DNA of 64,000 bases. Source: a virus. The DNA lies in IMG/VR virus record IMGVR_UViG_3300042879_003566, positions 1 through 64,000 of that record. The stretch is one strand, 5' to 3'. The translations under genes and the position numbers were made by a program. Positions 55,910 to 63,773 of this stretch are shown here, piece after piece (the first letter of the stretch is position 1; each line of letters opens with the position of its first letter). The notes under the pieces were generated by a model. That model was not told where the DNA came from. It saw nothing but the letters and a program-made list of their open reading frames with translations, and made no database searches.

Positions 55910-56088
55910 GCTACATTCTGGAAGTAGAAGAAGACGAAAACGGAGAAAATTTTATTACTTTGCCTGACGAACTAATCGAAGAACTTGGCTGGCAAGAGGG
56001 CGATGTTCTTGATTGGGATGTTCGCGGTAACGGAATTATTTTAACCAAGGTTAACGACTCCCCTGGTTACGAAGTTATAGAAGAGTAG
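55906..56088 (+). CDS. AbrB/MazE-like small DNA-binding protein
   Basis: 60 aa. FITLPDELIEELGWQEGDVL then DWDVRGNGIILTKV matches the swapped-hairpin AbrB/MazE fold (x-I-T-L-P-x-x-L-x-x-x-L-G-x-x-x-G-D-x-x). Flanks are acidic, unusual for a DNA binder. No toxin gene is beside it. It may regulate late genes, or use the fold only as a scaffold. Confidence 0.68.
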   Translation: MSYILEVEEDENGENFITLPDELIEELGWQEGDVLDWDVRGNGIILTKVNDSPGYEVIEE

Positions 56089-56111
56089 AATACGAAAAAA
56101 GAGATAACGAC

Positions 56112-56798
56112 ATGTTTTACGGCGGTGAATCAAACGTTCCAGGCGCTCCCGGTAATTTACTGGCAGGCGCCCCAAGCTTTGACATTCGGCGTGTACCCGG
56201 TGCGTTAGGTGGCCGCTCAGGTGAACAGCTTCGCCGTTTGTATGAAGGCGGCACCCAACAGAACGAACAGCTCAATGACGAGTTGATGCGTCGTGGCATT
56301 ATGCCCGGCAGTGGGCCGCAGCTTCCCATGGCCTTTGGCTCCAGTAATCTCCCTGGGGCTGTAGGCAACATGGGCGGTATCGCCAATGCTCAGTTCTTTG
56401 AAGGTCCTCAGCTTGGTCAAGCCTCTCCGCAAGGTGAGCCACAAAAACCTTATGGTGGCGCACCAAATATTCCTCTGACTCCAGAGCAAAAGGCTAAGCT
56501 CATGCAGCAGGGCAGTCCGCCGCCCGCTGAGTTTAACATTCAAGATTATTTACGCAAAGCGCAGGCACCTGGCAGTTTTCAAGCAGATTCTTTAGTTGCC
56601 AATGTTCCCGGCCGTTATCCGAGTGGCATGGAAGGCGCAGTAGACCTTACTTATCCAGCTGGAAGCCCTAACTATGGCAAGCCGGTGCCAAACCCTATGC
56701 AGCCCGGTCAACCCCTAGATGCAAACGCAGCAGAAATGGAAATGATTCGTCGTTTGCGTTCCGCTCCCCAAGGATTTCAAAATAAAATGGTTTACTGA
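56112..56798 (+). CDS. Hypothetical Gly/Pro-rich late protein
   Basis: 228 aa, Gly/Pro/Asn/Gln-rich and probably largely disordered, with one helical segment (EQLRRLYEGGTQQNEQLNDE). Its stop overlaps the next start by one base. Found among head genes; function unknown. Confidence 0.62.
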   Translation: MFYGGESNVPGAPGNLLAGAPSFDIRRVPGALGGRSGEQLRRLYEGGTQQNEQLNDELMRRGIMPGSGPQLPMAFGSSNLPGAVGNMGGIANAQFFEGPQLGQASPQGEPQKPYGGAPNIPLTPEQKAKLMQQGSPPPAEFNIQDYLRKAQAPGSFQADSLVANVPGRYPSGMEGAVDLTYPAGSPNYGKPVPNPMQPGQPLDANAAEMEMIRRLRSAPQGFQNKMVY

Positions 56799-57088
56799 TG
56801 GCACAAGACAATAGCAAATATTCCAAACCTGAGCTGCGTGAGCGGATCAAAGATCGGATTATGGCCGGCGAAAAAGGCGGCAAAGCTGGTCAATGGTCGG
56901 CACGCAAGGCTCAGCTCCTCGCCCAGGAGTACAAAGAGGCCGGTGGCGGGTATCGTGGTGGCAAAGGGGAAAAGCAAAAATCCTTAGAGAAATGGGGTAA
57001 AGAAAAGTGGATGACTAAGGACGAATACGAGAAACGGGGCAAAGCAAAAGCTGCTGCTAAAAAGTACAAAGAAACAAAGGATAAATGA
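56798..57088 (+). CDS. DUF5872-like basic protein
   Basis: 96 aa. YSKPELRERIKDRIMAGEKG, GQWSARKAQLLAQEYKEAGG and QKSLEKWGKEKW match DUF5872, a small phage/virus family of unknown function. The end is Lys/Ala-rich. It overlaps the next gene by 4 nt. A short relative follows at 57278. Confidence 0.75.
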   Translation: MAQDNSKYSKPELRERIKDRIMAGEKGGKAGQWSARKAQLLAQEYKEAGGGYRGGKGEKQKSLEKWGKEKWMTKDEYEKRGKAKAAAKKYKETKDK

Positions 57089-57285
57089 AACAACAACCAA
57101 TTTCAGATCTTTCAGTTAATCTTGCTGTTGATCCAAAAAGTTCAATTTCGTTTCGAGGCAACCCTCAAGAGTATCTCGCCAATTTCATTGGACGAGCCGG
57201 TAATACGCGTCCCGGAGGCATGCTGATTGGTGCGGATAAAATAATGGAAGAGATTCAAAGTAATTCCAGAAGATTCCGTGGCTGA
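57085..57285 (+). CDS. Small hypothetical protein
   Basis: 66 aa, MKQQPISDLSVNLAVDPKSS.... It has no recognised motif. It overlaps both neighbours (ATGA upstream, 8 nt downstream), which supports translation. Confidence 0.6.
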   Translation: MKQQPISDLSVNLAVDPKSSISFRGNPQEYLANFIGRAGNTRPGGMLIGADKIMEEIQSNSRRFRG

Positions 57286-57487
57286 TAAAGCAATACAAAA
57301 AGGATATACAAAACGCTACCTTCCCGAGAAAGCGTGGGCTTCTTTGTCTAAAGAAGAAAGGCAGGAGACAGATCAAAAGAAACGAGAAGGCAGTCGCAAG
57401 GGAAAACAATTTGTTTCAAATACGGAATCCGCCAAGAAAGCGGGCAAGGCTGCTCGCGCAGCTAAACGTTACAAGGAGTCAAAATGA
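57278..57487 (+). CDS. Second DUF5872-type small basic protein
   Basis: 69 aa from GTG 57278. GYTKRYLPEKAWASLSKEER followed by QFVSNTESAKKAGKAARAAK resembles the C-terminal half of DUF5872-type proteins. It overlaps both neighbours. Function unknown. Confidence 0.65.
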   Translation: MADKAIQKGYTKRYLPEKAWASLSKEERQETDQKKREGSRKGKQFVSNTESAKKAGKAARAAKRYKESK

Positions 57488-57630
57488 AAACTAAAAAACT
57501 TGTTAAGCAAGCGCTCAACCATCCCGAACTTTATTCTTCTGCCGAACTCGTATTCTTTGATAAGTGGTTGCGCCTGAAGAAGCAAGCGAAGGCTGCTAAG
57601 ATCAATAAAGATAAAAAGGCAAATAGTTGA
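57484..57630 (+). CDS. Small Lys-rich protein before portal
   Basis: 48 aa, MKTKKLVKQALNHPELYSSA... ending in a Lys/Ala helix. The start overlaps the previous stop (ATGA) and its stop overlaps the portal start (TGATG). Function unknown. Confidence 0.62.
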   Translation: MKTKKLVKQALNHPELYSSAELVFFDKWLRLKKQAKAAKINKDKKANS

Positions 57631-59975
57631 TGGCTGGGGACGCAAAGGCCAGACTTAAAGAAATCATTGACTCCTACCTCGAAAAAGACGGTGGAGCTTC
57701 AATCGATACTGGCGTCGTTGCGGCACACCTTGCGCAGATGAAATTATTCGGCATCCGCCAGGGTGTCGAATTTTTTCCTGCCCAAGACAACTTTGGCAAT
57801 CAACGCAAAGACTTTATTGATCGCGTAATTAAATACAACCAACTTGATACGCGCCTTGATTCGGTTTGGGATTATTTCCTTTGTGATGGACAGGGGTTGT
57901 TTTACATCCGTCCTACGCAAAATAATTACCGTCTTTACTTTTTCCGTAAACACGAATACAGAAGTTTCTACAATATTGACGGTGAGCTAGATGAAGTCGT
58001 CATCATTTATAGCTATAAGGTTCGTCAAGGTCTTGGCTTCCAGCAGGACATTGAAGTCAGTAACCTTAGTGGTCCGGCTGGCATGGGGCGGGGCGGCGTC
58101 AAGCGTTACATCCGTCTGTCGATTAAACGTAAAACAATCGAAGAAACGCATTCTGAAGGCGAGATTTCTTTCGACACCAACTACCAATCTGTCCCTGGCC
58201 GCACAAAAACATTTAAAAATACTCTTGGTTTTATTCCCTGCGTTGAAATCTTTAACAACGCTAAGGGCTTCTCGACAGAGGGCGTTGGTGAATTCGATGC
58301 GTTAGCCAATCACATCTGTACGCATGACGAAATGGTTCGCACCATGCGTAAGAACGTTCAGTTCTTTGGTAACCCAACACTGCTTTCGTCTCGTCCCAAG
58401 ACAGACCTAATGGAGTCCGGTGGCGAAACCGTTGTCCAGCGTCCGTCTATTGCAGCTAACTCTGGTTTCATGGGCGGTGGTGCTCTGAGTCAGTCACGCT
58501 TCAAAGCAGATCCCGTCTATCGCGGTGTTGATGGTCAGCTCCGCGTTCCACGCATCATTGCCAACCTGGAGCCAAACGACCGAGTTGGTTATATCGTCCC
58601 TGACGCCATCACTGGTGACCAAAATTCTTTTGCACGCCAGTATCGAGAGGAAATCCGTACCGCCCTTGGTGGCGTTGATGAACTCTCAATTTCTGCAGGT
58701 GTTACTGCAACTGAATACAAATCTTTGTTTGGACGTGTTTCTGCAACATCCAAGAAAAAAGCAATTTCTATTTATACCTATGGCATTTGCCGTTGTTTGG
58801 AACTGATTATTTTCCAAGAAGAACGTCTTTTCCGTGACACCCTGGCCGCTGCTGCAGGTCTTGAAAAGCCCCTGGAATTACCAGAGACAGCAACGCCTGA
58901 AGACTTTGTTGCCTACGAAGATGCCATGGGCATGTTTGAAGATCAAGTCAAGCAGTTGATGATGGCTTGTCTGCGTACCCAGCAGATTCCTCCTGGTGTT
59001 TTAGGCCTTATTCCCGATGGTGATGTCACCGTTCAGTGGCGTTGGTTGGGTCCTGTTTACGAAGATTCCACCCAAGATATTCTCAACAACTCCATTGTTG
59101 TTCGAAATCTGCAAGAATTAGGTGTTGATAGCATTGAGGCACTGAAATACCTCTTTCCGTCTAAAACGGATGAGGAACGGGCCGAGATGCTATCTGGGTT
59201 CCCGTTCAGAATGGTGAACGAATTACAGGGTGCATACTCTGCTTTCGCTCGCTTAGTGGGAGGAATGATGCAGACCCCCCACCCGCAATCACCGGATTTA
59301 CCGATGGCTGCGGACCCGCGATTGGATTTGACCCCATATCTGTATCGCACTTTAGAAGCCTTACAAAAGGAGATGAGTTATGCAGGACGCTACCGTCCAA
59401 TCGATCCCACAGACGAGCCAAGCACCAGTGGCCGTCGCTCCGAGCAGCTACGTGGTGGCAGCACCGCAGGCAGCTCCGGCGCAGGCTCCAGTGGCTTATC
59501 AGGTGGGTACCAGCTACCCCCAAGCGGTGCCTCAGGCGGCCCCCAGCTACCAATCAGCCCCTACTCAGTACGCCCCCCAATCCCAACCGGAGGCACCTCA
59601 GGGGAATCCTTGGGAATCGGCGTTCAACAAGGTGGTGAACCTGCTGAGCGCACCAGTCCAATCCCCGTTCCAGGGTCAACAGTATCCAGCGACGACTCAG
59701 TTTACCCCGGCCAATTACGGACAGCCCAGCAGCCAAGCTACGCAACAATCGGCTCCGCAGACCTGGTCTCCCAGCCCGGCATACTCGCCCAGCTCTTCCC
59801 AAACTTCCTCGACTCCCTCCTTGGAGCAAATCGCGGACCTGGTGGGAATGAGCCAGGAAAGCCGTCAGGTGATGGACGCGTTCGGGATCGAAGCTCCGGC
59901 TCTGCTGAACAACTACGCTCTAAACCTGGAGCAAATGCTGGACAGCGCCGTCGCGTGGGGAAACCGCGCCGCTGA
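57630..59975 (+). CDS. Portal protein with long C-terminal extension overlapping the scaffold gene
   Basis: 781 aa from ATG 57630. The first ~585 residues look like a phage portal: FIDRVIKYNQLDTRLDSVWD, a GQGLFYIRP strand, IPCVEIFNNAKGFSTEGVGE and a long helical stem/crown (IALKYLFPSK region, RTLEALQKEMSYAGRY). It would form the dodecameric DNA gate at one capsid vertex and dock terminase. From residue ~584 the frame continues for ~199 codons as Ser/Gly/Pro-rich sequence, all of it overlapping the scaffold gene in another frame. Typical portals end before this, so the tail is an extension or a consequence of overlap. Confidence 0.82.
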   Translation: MAGDAKARLKEIIDSYLEKDGGASIDTGVVAAHLAQMKLFGIRQGVEFFPAQDNFGNQRKDFIDRVIKYNQLDTRLDSVWDYFLCDGQGLFYIRPTQNNYRLYFFRKHEYRSFYNIDGELDEVVIIYSYKVRQGLGFQQDIEVSNLSGPAGMGRGGVKRYIRLSIKRKTIEETHSEGEISFDTNYQSVPGRTKTFKNTLGFIPCVEIFNNAKGFSTEGVGEFDALANHICTHDEMVRTMRKNVQFFGNPTLLSSRPKTDLMESGGETVVQRPSIAANSGFMGGGALSQSRFKADPVYRGVDGQLRVPRIIANLEPNDRVGYIVPDAITGDQNSFARQYREEIRTALGGVDELSISAGVTATEYKSLFGRVSATSKKKAISIYTYGICRCLELIIFQEERLFRDTLAAAAGLEKPLELPETATPEDFVAYEDAMGMFEDQVKQLMMACLRTQQIPPGVLGLIPDGDVTVQWRWLGPVYEDSTQDILNNSIVVRNLQELGVDSIEALKYLFPSKTDEERAEMLSGFPFRMVNELQGAYSAFARLVGGMMQTPHPQSPDLPMAADPRLDLTPYLYRTLEALQKEMSYAGRYRPIDPTDEPSTSGRRSEQLRGGSTAGSSGAGSSGLSGGYQLPPSGASGGPQLPISPYSVRPPIPTGGTSGESLGIGVQQGGEPAERTSPIPVPGSTVSSDDSVYPGQLRTAQQPSYATIGSADLVSQPGILAQLFPNFLDSLLGANRGPGGNEPGKPSGDGRVRDRSSGSAEQLRSKPGANAGQRRRVGKPRR

Positions 59976-60339
59976 CACGATCAAAGGCTACGCCGAGTTC
60001 TCTGTCAACGAGCACCAGGAGAACCTGGCTTACAACGAAATTCTGACCAACCCCGACGTGCTCAGCGATTACACGCTGAAATTCTTCGGTCCTGAAGGTC
60101 CCTATCCCGTGTACGAAAACGAAGCTCAACTGGAGACTCGCGGCTATCCTACCCAAGCCGTGGCTCAGCCTCAACTGGGTCAGCTGCCCGCTCCCCCGGC
60201 TGCCGCTGCTCCTCAGGCCCCCGAAAACTTCTGGGGCAACTTCAGTGAGATGATGGCTCGTGATCCCCAGAATGCCTGGCGCGTTCTGAACCAAGCGCAA
60301 CCTCAAACAGTTGCTAACAAACTGTTTGTGATGGAGTGA
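59380..60339 (+). CDS. Scaffold-like head protein (Pro/Gln-rich)
   Basis: 319 aa from ATG 59380 with AAGGAG eight bases before. The N-terminal ~165 residues are Pro/Gln/Ala/Ser-rich; the rest is helical and acidic (LEQIADLVGMSQESRQVMDA, LNNYALNLEQMLDSAVAWGN), with AENFWGNF-type motifs near the end. Position between portal and major capsid, size and helical acidic content fit a scaffolding protein. It starts inside the portal gene in the +1 frame, sharing 596 nt. Confidence 0.72.
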   Translation: MQDATVQSIPQTSQAPVAVAPSSYVVAAPQAAPAQAPVAYQVGTSYPQAVPQAAPSYQSAPTQYAPQSQPEAPQGNPWESAFNKVVNLLSAPVQSPFQGQQYPATTQFTPANYGQPSSQATQQSAPQTWSPSPAYSPSSSQTSSTPSLEQIADLVGMSQESRQVMDAFGIEAPALLNNYALNLEQMLDSAVAWGNRAADTIKGYAEFSVNEHQENLAYNEILTNPDVLSDYTLKFFGPEGPYPVYENEAQLETRGYPTQAVAQPQLGQLPAPPAAAAPQAPENFWGNFSEMMARDPQNAWRVLNQAQPQTVANKLFVME

Positions 60340-60346
60340 TAAATAA

Positions 60347-60385
60347 GTCGGTAATTTGTTTAACTTTTAAAAATAAATTACCGAC
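60347..60385 (+). promoter_or_regulatory. 11-bp perfect hairpin before the capsid gene
   Basis: GTCGGTAATTT (60347-60357) pairs perfectly with AAATTACCGAC (60375-60385) around a 17-nt loop. There is no T run, so an mRNA stability or processing element is more likely than a terminator. A second small stem, AGACA/TGTCT, follows near 60408. Confidence 0.7.
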
Positions 60386-60471
60386 TGCTAAAATTTGTGT
60401 TAGATAAGACATATATTGTCTGAATCTTTCACCCGGCAAAATCTCCCCAAGATTCTGGAGGATAAAACAAA

Positions 60472-61635
60472 GTGTTCATTGATAACGATTTTCCAAAGAT
60501 TTTAGGTGCGGAGCTCTACCGTCCCCATCCTGCTTACATCGCTGAAATGGCGGTTGAGCCCGTGGTAGTCCACGACTTCACCCGTCAGCCTGGTCAAACC
60601 GTTCAGCTGGATCGCTACAAGTTCTGGGGTACCCCTGGTACTAAGGACAGCCGTGAGCGCATCGCTGACCAGACCATCGGTACTGCCAACAGCCGCAACA
60701 TCACCAAGGAGAAGGTGCTTGTTGTGCTGAAGGAATACACCGGTCCTGCGGACCCGGGCGATCCGACCCAGCCCAGCACCTTCAAAATTGCTCGTGAAAC
60801 CCTGGTTACCGCCCAGCGCCTGCTGCTGGACACCGGCAACCTGAACATGTTCCACCAGAGCATCGGTTCGCTGACCCTGCTCGACGACTATCGCCGTTGG
60901 CGCGACCGCGTCTTTATTGACGAACTCTCTAAAGCTGAAGCCAATGGTGCCGCTTCCTCCACCCAGGGCGGTTACTATTTCGCTGGTGGTAAGACCAAAG
61001 ACTCTTCTGGTCGCGTGTCTTACAGCACCGCCGAGTACGGCAATGAAGTGCAGCAGTTCCAGGTGCGTACCGACCTGTTGACCGTGGTCAAGGACCTGCG
61101 TAAGCGCAACGTCCCCACTTTCGCTGATGGTCTGTATCGCTGCATCTGCGATCCTACCTTCATGATGCACCTGCGTCGTGATCCTGACTTCCGTGAGATC
61201 GCCCGCTACAGCGGCAACCCTGGCCAAGGCATGTACATGGGCAACCCCATGATGCCTAACAACGCCAGCTTCTACATGGGTCCCCAAGCTGGTCAGGCTT
61301 ACTTCCTGGCTGGTGAACCCGTGATGCCCACCGGCGTTCAGTTTGAAGGCGTTAAGTTCTACGAGTCGACCAACTTCCCGATCAAGAACGTGACCGCCTC
61401 TTTCGATGGTGGTTCCGCCTACGCTTCCAAGGAAGTTGCCCAAGGCTACTTCTTCGGTCCTCAGTCCATCGGTGTTGGCATCGGCGGCCCGAACGCTCAG
61501 GTGCTCATCAACAACAACGACGACTTCAGCCGCTTCATCATCCTGATCTGGCAACTGTACGCTGGCTTCGAAATCCTGAACAAGGACTTCGTGACTACCG
61601 CCTACAGCTTCGTTCAAGATGATGGCGACATCTGA
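60472..61635 (+). CDS. Major capsid protein
   Basis: 387 aa from GTG 60472, with GGAGG upstream. Position after portal and scaffold, and sequence such as VQLDRYKFWGTPGTKDSRER, TDLLTVVKDLRKRNVPTFAD, YRCICDPTFMMHLRRDPDFR and GAEL...ESTNFP-type segments fit an HK97-fold capsid protein of the kind seen in cyanophages. Codon use is GC-richer and more regular than in neighbours, as expected for high expression. No N-terminal protease-cleaved delta domain is obvious; a separate scaffold is present instead. Confidence 0.85.
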   Translation: MFIDNDFPKILGAELYRPHPAYIAEMAVEPVVVHDFTRQPGQTVQLDRYKFWGTPGTKDSRERIADQTIGTANSRNITKEKVLVVLKEYTGPADPGDPTQPSTFKIARETLVTAQRLLLDTGNLNMFHQSIGSLTLLDDYRRWRDRVFIDELSKAEANGAASSTQGGYYFAGGKTKDSSGRVSYSTAEYGNEVQQFQVRTDLLTVVKDLRKRNVPTFADGLYRCICDPTFMMHLRRDPDFREIARYSGNPGQGMYMGNPMMPNNASFYMGPQAGQAYFLAGEPVMPTGVQFEGVKFYESTNFPIKNVTASFDGGSAYASKEVAQGYFFGPQSIGVGIGGPNAQVLINNNDDFSRFIILIWQLYAGFEILNKDFVTTAYSFVQDDGDI

Positions 61636-61671
61636 TAGTTAAATACATACCTTATACCTAGGAAAAGATAA

Positions 61672-62472
61672 ATGACCTATTTGTCTGCTAAGAAAATCTA
61701 CCCCGGTAACTGGGCAGAGCCCCTGAACGGTTGGTACAAGAACATTGATGCCGACTACGCAGGTGTTAATGATGGTTCCAAGGGTGGCCCCACTTCGGTG
61801 CTGGCCATCCCTGGCTACCGCTACTTCCAGCAGCGTGGCTATGTGCCCGTGAACGCTACCTCTGGTGGCGGCGCAATCGGCACCGGCAACGTGATCGTTC
61901 CTTCGCCTTACCGCCAGGACGACACCCGCCCCGACATCACCGGCATGGTGATCTCTGGTAGTGCCACCCTGCCTGCTTATGTGTATCGCGCTACCGTATC
62001 CGTGGCTTCTGGCTGGGGCGACGGTCGTGTGGCTTCCGGTGTGTATGCCGCTACCGGTAACGTGATCAGCTTCTGCCGCGATTCCAGCGGTCCTGTGGCT
62101 TCCACAGGCGTTGGTGAATCTGTGGCTCAGGCCAACCTGGCTTCTACCACCTCCGGCTCCCAGCCCGGCGAAGTCTTCTTCGCTGGTGGCTCGGCTGCTT
62201 ATAGCACCAACGCTTTCCTCACCGCTACCGGTGCTGCTGGCGTTTCCGGTTCCGTGGTGAACTATCAGGTGACTGCCGCTACCACCTTCAAGGTGTTCGC
62301 CCGTGGCACCACCACTGGCCTGACCACTTCCGGTGGTTTCTACATCTCCAGTGGTGATGCATCTGCCAGTCGCACTGGTTACCTCGTGGTTGAAGTGTGC
62401 TACGTCCAGCCGGACGAAGCTCCTGGCTACGAAGATATCGACGGCTATCTGACCGGTCGCACAGTTAGCTGA
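61672..62472 (+). CDS. Putative capsid-associated structural protein
   Basis: 266 aa. It is Gly/Ser/Thr/Ala-rich with beta character (ATVSVASGWGDGRVASGVYA, VVNYQVTAATTFKVFARGTT), and the same GC-rich regular codon use as the capsid gene 37 nt upstream. These features fit a capsid decoration or cement protein. No specific family recognised. Confidence 0.68.
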   Translation: MTYLSAKKIYPGNWAEPLNGWYKNIDADYAGVNDGSKGGPTSVLAIPGYRYFQQRGYVPVNATSGGGAIGTGNVIVPSPYRQDDTRPDITGMVISGSATLPAYVYRATVSVASGWGDGRVASGVYAATGNVISFCRDSSGPVASTGVGESVAQANLASTTSGSQPGEVFFAGGSAAYSTNAFLTATGAAGVSGSVVNYQVTAATTFKVFARGTTTGLTTSGGFYISSGDASASRTGYLVVEVCYVQPDEAPGYEDIDGYLTGRTVS

Positions 62473-62484
62473 TTAGGGTAAACT

Positions 62485-62509
62485 AGGACCAGAATATTCT
62501 TCTGGTCCT
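62485..62509 (+). promoter_or_regulatory. 10-bp perfect hairpin abutting a start codon
   Basis: AGGACCAGAA (62485-62494) pairs with TTCTGGTCCT (62500-62509) around a 5-nt loop; the ATG is at 62511. No Shine-Dalgarno site is accessible. Same design as the hairpin before the lysin at 3847. Confidence 0.68.
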
Positions 62510-62510
62510 T

Positions 62511-62921
62511 ATGCTCTACCAGCACAGAAAGACTGGCGCTCGCGTCAAAATTGTAAGTGAATGGGATAACGGCGATTGGTTCATGGTCGAAGATCAGGAC
62601 GGTCGCCTTTATACCGCTTACAAACAAGAACTTGAACCTGACGAAGCAGCAACAAAAACTGTTAAAACTCTTCAGGTAAAAGATAAAGCGGCTAAAGAAG
62701 AACCTCGGTCTTTCCCGCCCGACAATCGCCTCAACATTAATGCGGCGACCGCTCAGATGATCGCAGATCACATCAAGGGTATCGGCTTAAAGACAGCGCG
62801 TGAGATCAAAGATCTCCAGATGTCCTTGTCGGGTGAAAGATTCAACAATCTCGAACAGCTGAAGCAAATCAAACGGGTTGATTGGGATTCTGTTTTGGCG
62901 GCTGACCTAATCCGCGTCTAA
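62511..62921 (+). CDS. Helix-hairpin-helix protein, possible head-completion factor
   Basis: 136 aa. The N-terminal half is a small beta domain (VKIVSEWDNGDWFMVEDQDG). The C-terminal half reads LNINAATAQMIADHIKGIGL then KTAREIKDL and LEQLKQIKRVDWDSVLAADL, a ComEA-like helix-hairpin-helix with the GIGxxxA turn that contacts DNA backbone. It may be an adaptor touching packaged DNA or a DNA-binding regulator. A terminator follows. Confidence 0.7.
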   Translation: MLYQHRKTGARVKIVSEWDNGDWFMVEDQDGRLYTAYKQELEPDEAATKTVKTLQVKDKAAKEEPRSFPPDNRLNINAATAQMIADHIKGIGLKTAREIKDLQMSLSGERFNNLEQLKQIKRVDWDSVLAADLIRV

Positions 62922-62938
62922 CACTCATCTCCTCCAAG

Positions 62939-62961
62939 CCCCTGGGAAACCAGGGGTTTTT
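62939..62961 (+). terminator. Intrinsic terminator after the capsid operon
   Basis: CCCCTGG (62939-62945) pairs with CCAGGGG (62950-62956), followed by TTTTT. It ends the capsid/HhH transcript. Confidence 0.88.
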
Positions 62962-62987
62962 CGTTTTACAATAAAAAGAAAAAGGAT

Positions 62988-63734
62988 ATGGCTGGCCCAG
63001 CAGTATATTTAGGTCGTCAAGGCTCTACCGGAGATTCAACCGGTGAACATTTTCATTTCACTTTAAAAAATAAAAAAGGGCAGACAATTCCTTTTTCAAC
63101 AGCCAGAACAGACGTTGGTCAATATCTGCAATACCGTTTACCAGGATCCGAAGAATGGGTAAATCTTTATAAGAAAAATCCTGCGGGAGGTTTTACCTCT
63201 GCGCCATATATGCAAGCTCCAACCGGGGGAAGTGCATATGGTATGCGGGAGTCTCATCCTATCCACGGTGATCGACGCATGCACTATGGAGAAGATTACC
63301 CTCTTCCCAAAGGAGCGCAGTTGCGTTTTCTTGGTCAAGGGTCTGTAAGCACGCACGCTGGTCGCGGTGGAGCAGGCAATGTTTCGGTTTTACGTTTGCC
63401 CAGCGGTTATGAATTAGAAACCTATCACCTCAGCGAACTTCCCCAAGCAGCAACAACGCGCCCTTCTGATACCGTGGAAACTGCAGGTGCTCCCACAGAT
63501 TCACGGACCGACGATATCTTGAAAGCGTTTATGTATGGCACACAACTTCAAAATAAAAAAGAAGAGGTGGCGGGTCCTTCTTTGCAAGATACGTTAAAAG
63601 GGCAAATTGTTGGTGGATTACTTTCCCAGGCCTTAAATCCCATGGGGTTTTTAGATTCCTATCGTGGAGGTAATCCCTTCCTCTCGGGTAAAACTGCAGC
63701 TACCTCTGATTACCTGGGCGGACTTTTTGGTTGA
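62988..63734 (+). CDS. M23-like (LytM) peptidase-domain virion protein
   Basis: 248 aa. Residues ~88-105 read HPIHGDRRMHYGEDY, close to the M23 motif HxxxxxHxGxD with metal-binding His and Asp; a later TYHLSEL supplies a further His. An earlier TGEHFHFTL segment resembles the HxH strand of the same family, so the order may be permuted or there may be two half-domains. It may open peptidoglycan during DNA entry. The last ~60 residues are Gly/Leu-rich (LKGQIVGGLLSQALNPMGFL). Confidence 0.68.
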   Translation: MAGPAVYLGRQGSTGDSTGEHFHFTLKNKKGQTIPFSTARTDVGQYLQYRLPGSEEWVNLYKKNPAGGFTSAPYMQAPTGGSAYGMRESHPIHGDRRMHYGEDYPLPKGAQLRFLGQGSVSTHAGRGGAGNVSVLRLPSGYELETYHLSELPQAATTRPSDTVETAGAPTDSRTDDILKAFMYGTQLQNKKEEVAGPSLQDTLKGQIVGGLLSQALNPMGFLDSYRGGNPFLSGKTAATSDYLGGLFG

Positions 63735-63773
63735 TTACTTGCTTTTATAATTAAAAGATAAGGAGAAATAGAA

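Noticed and set aside
55906-56088. Toxin-antitoxin pair
   Set aside because: The MazE/AbrB-like protein has no toxin-like neighbour; the flanking genes are a coiled-coil membrane protein and a Gly/Pro-rich late protein.
60502-61617. 371-codon open frame on the minus strand
   Set aside because: It is antisense to the capsid gene across its whole length; the GC-rich, regular codon use of that gene leaves the opposite frame open. No independent RBS or promoter.
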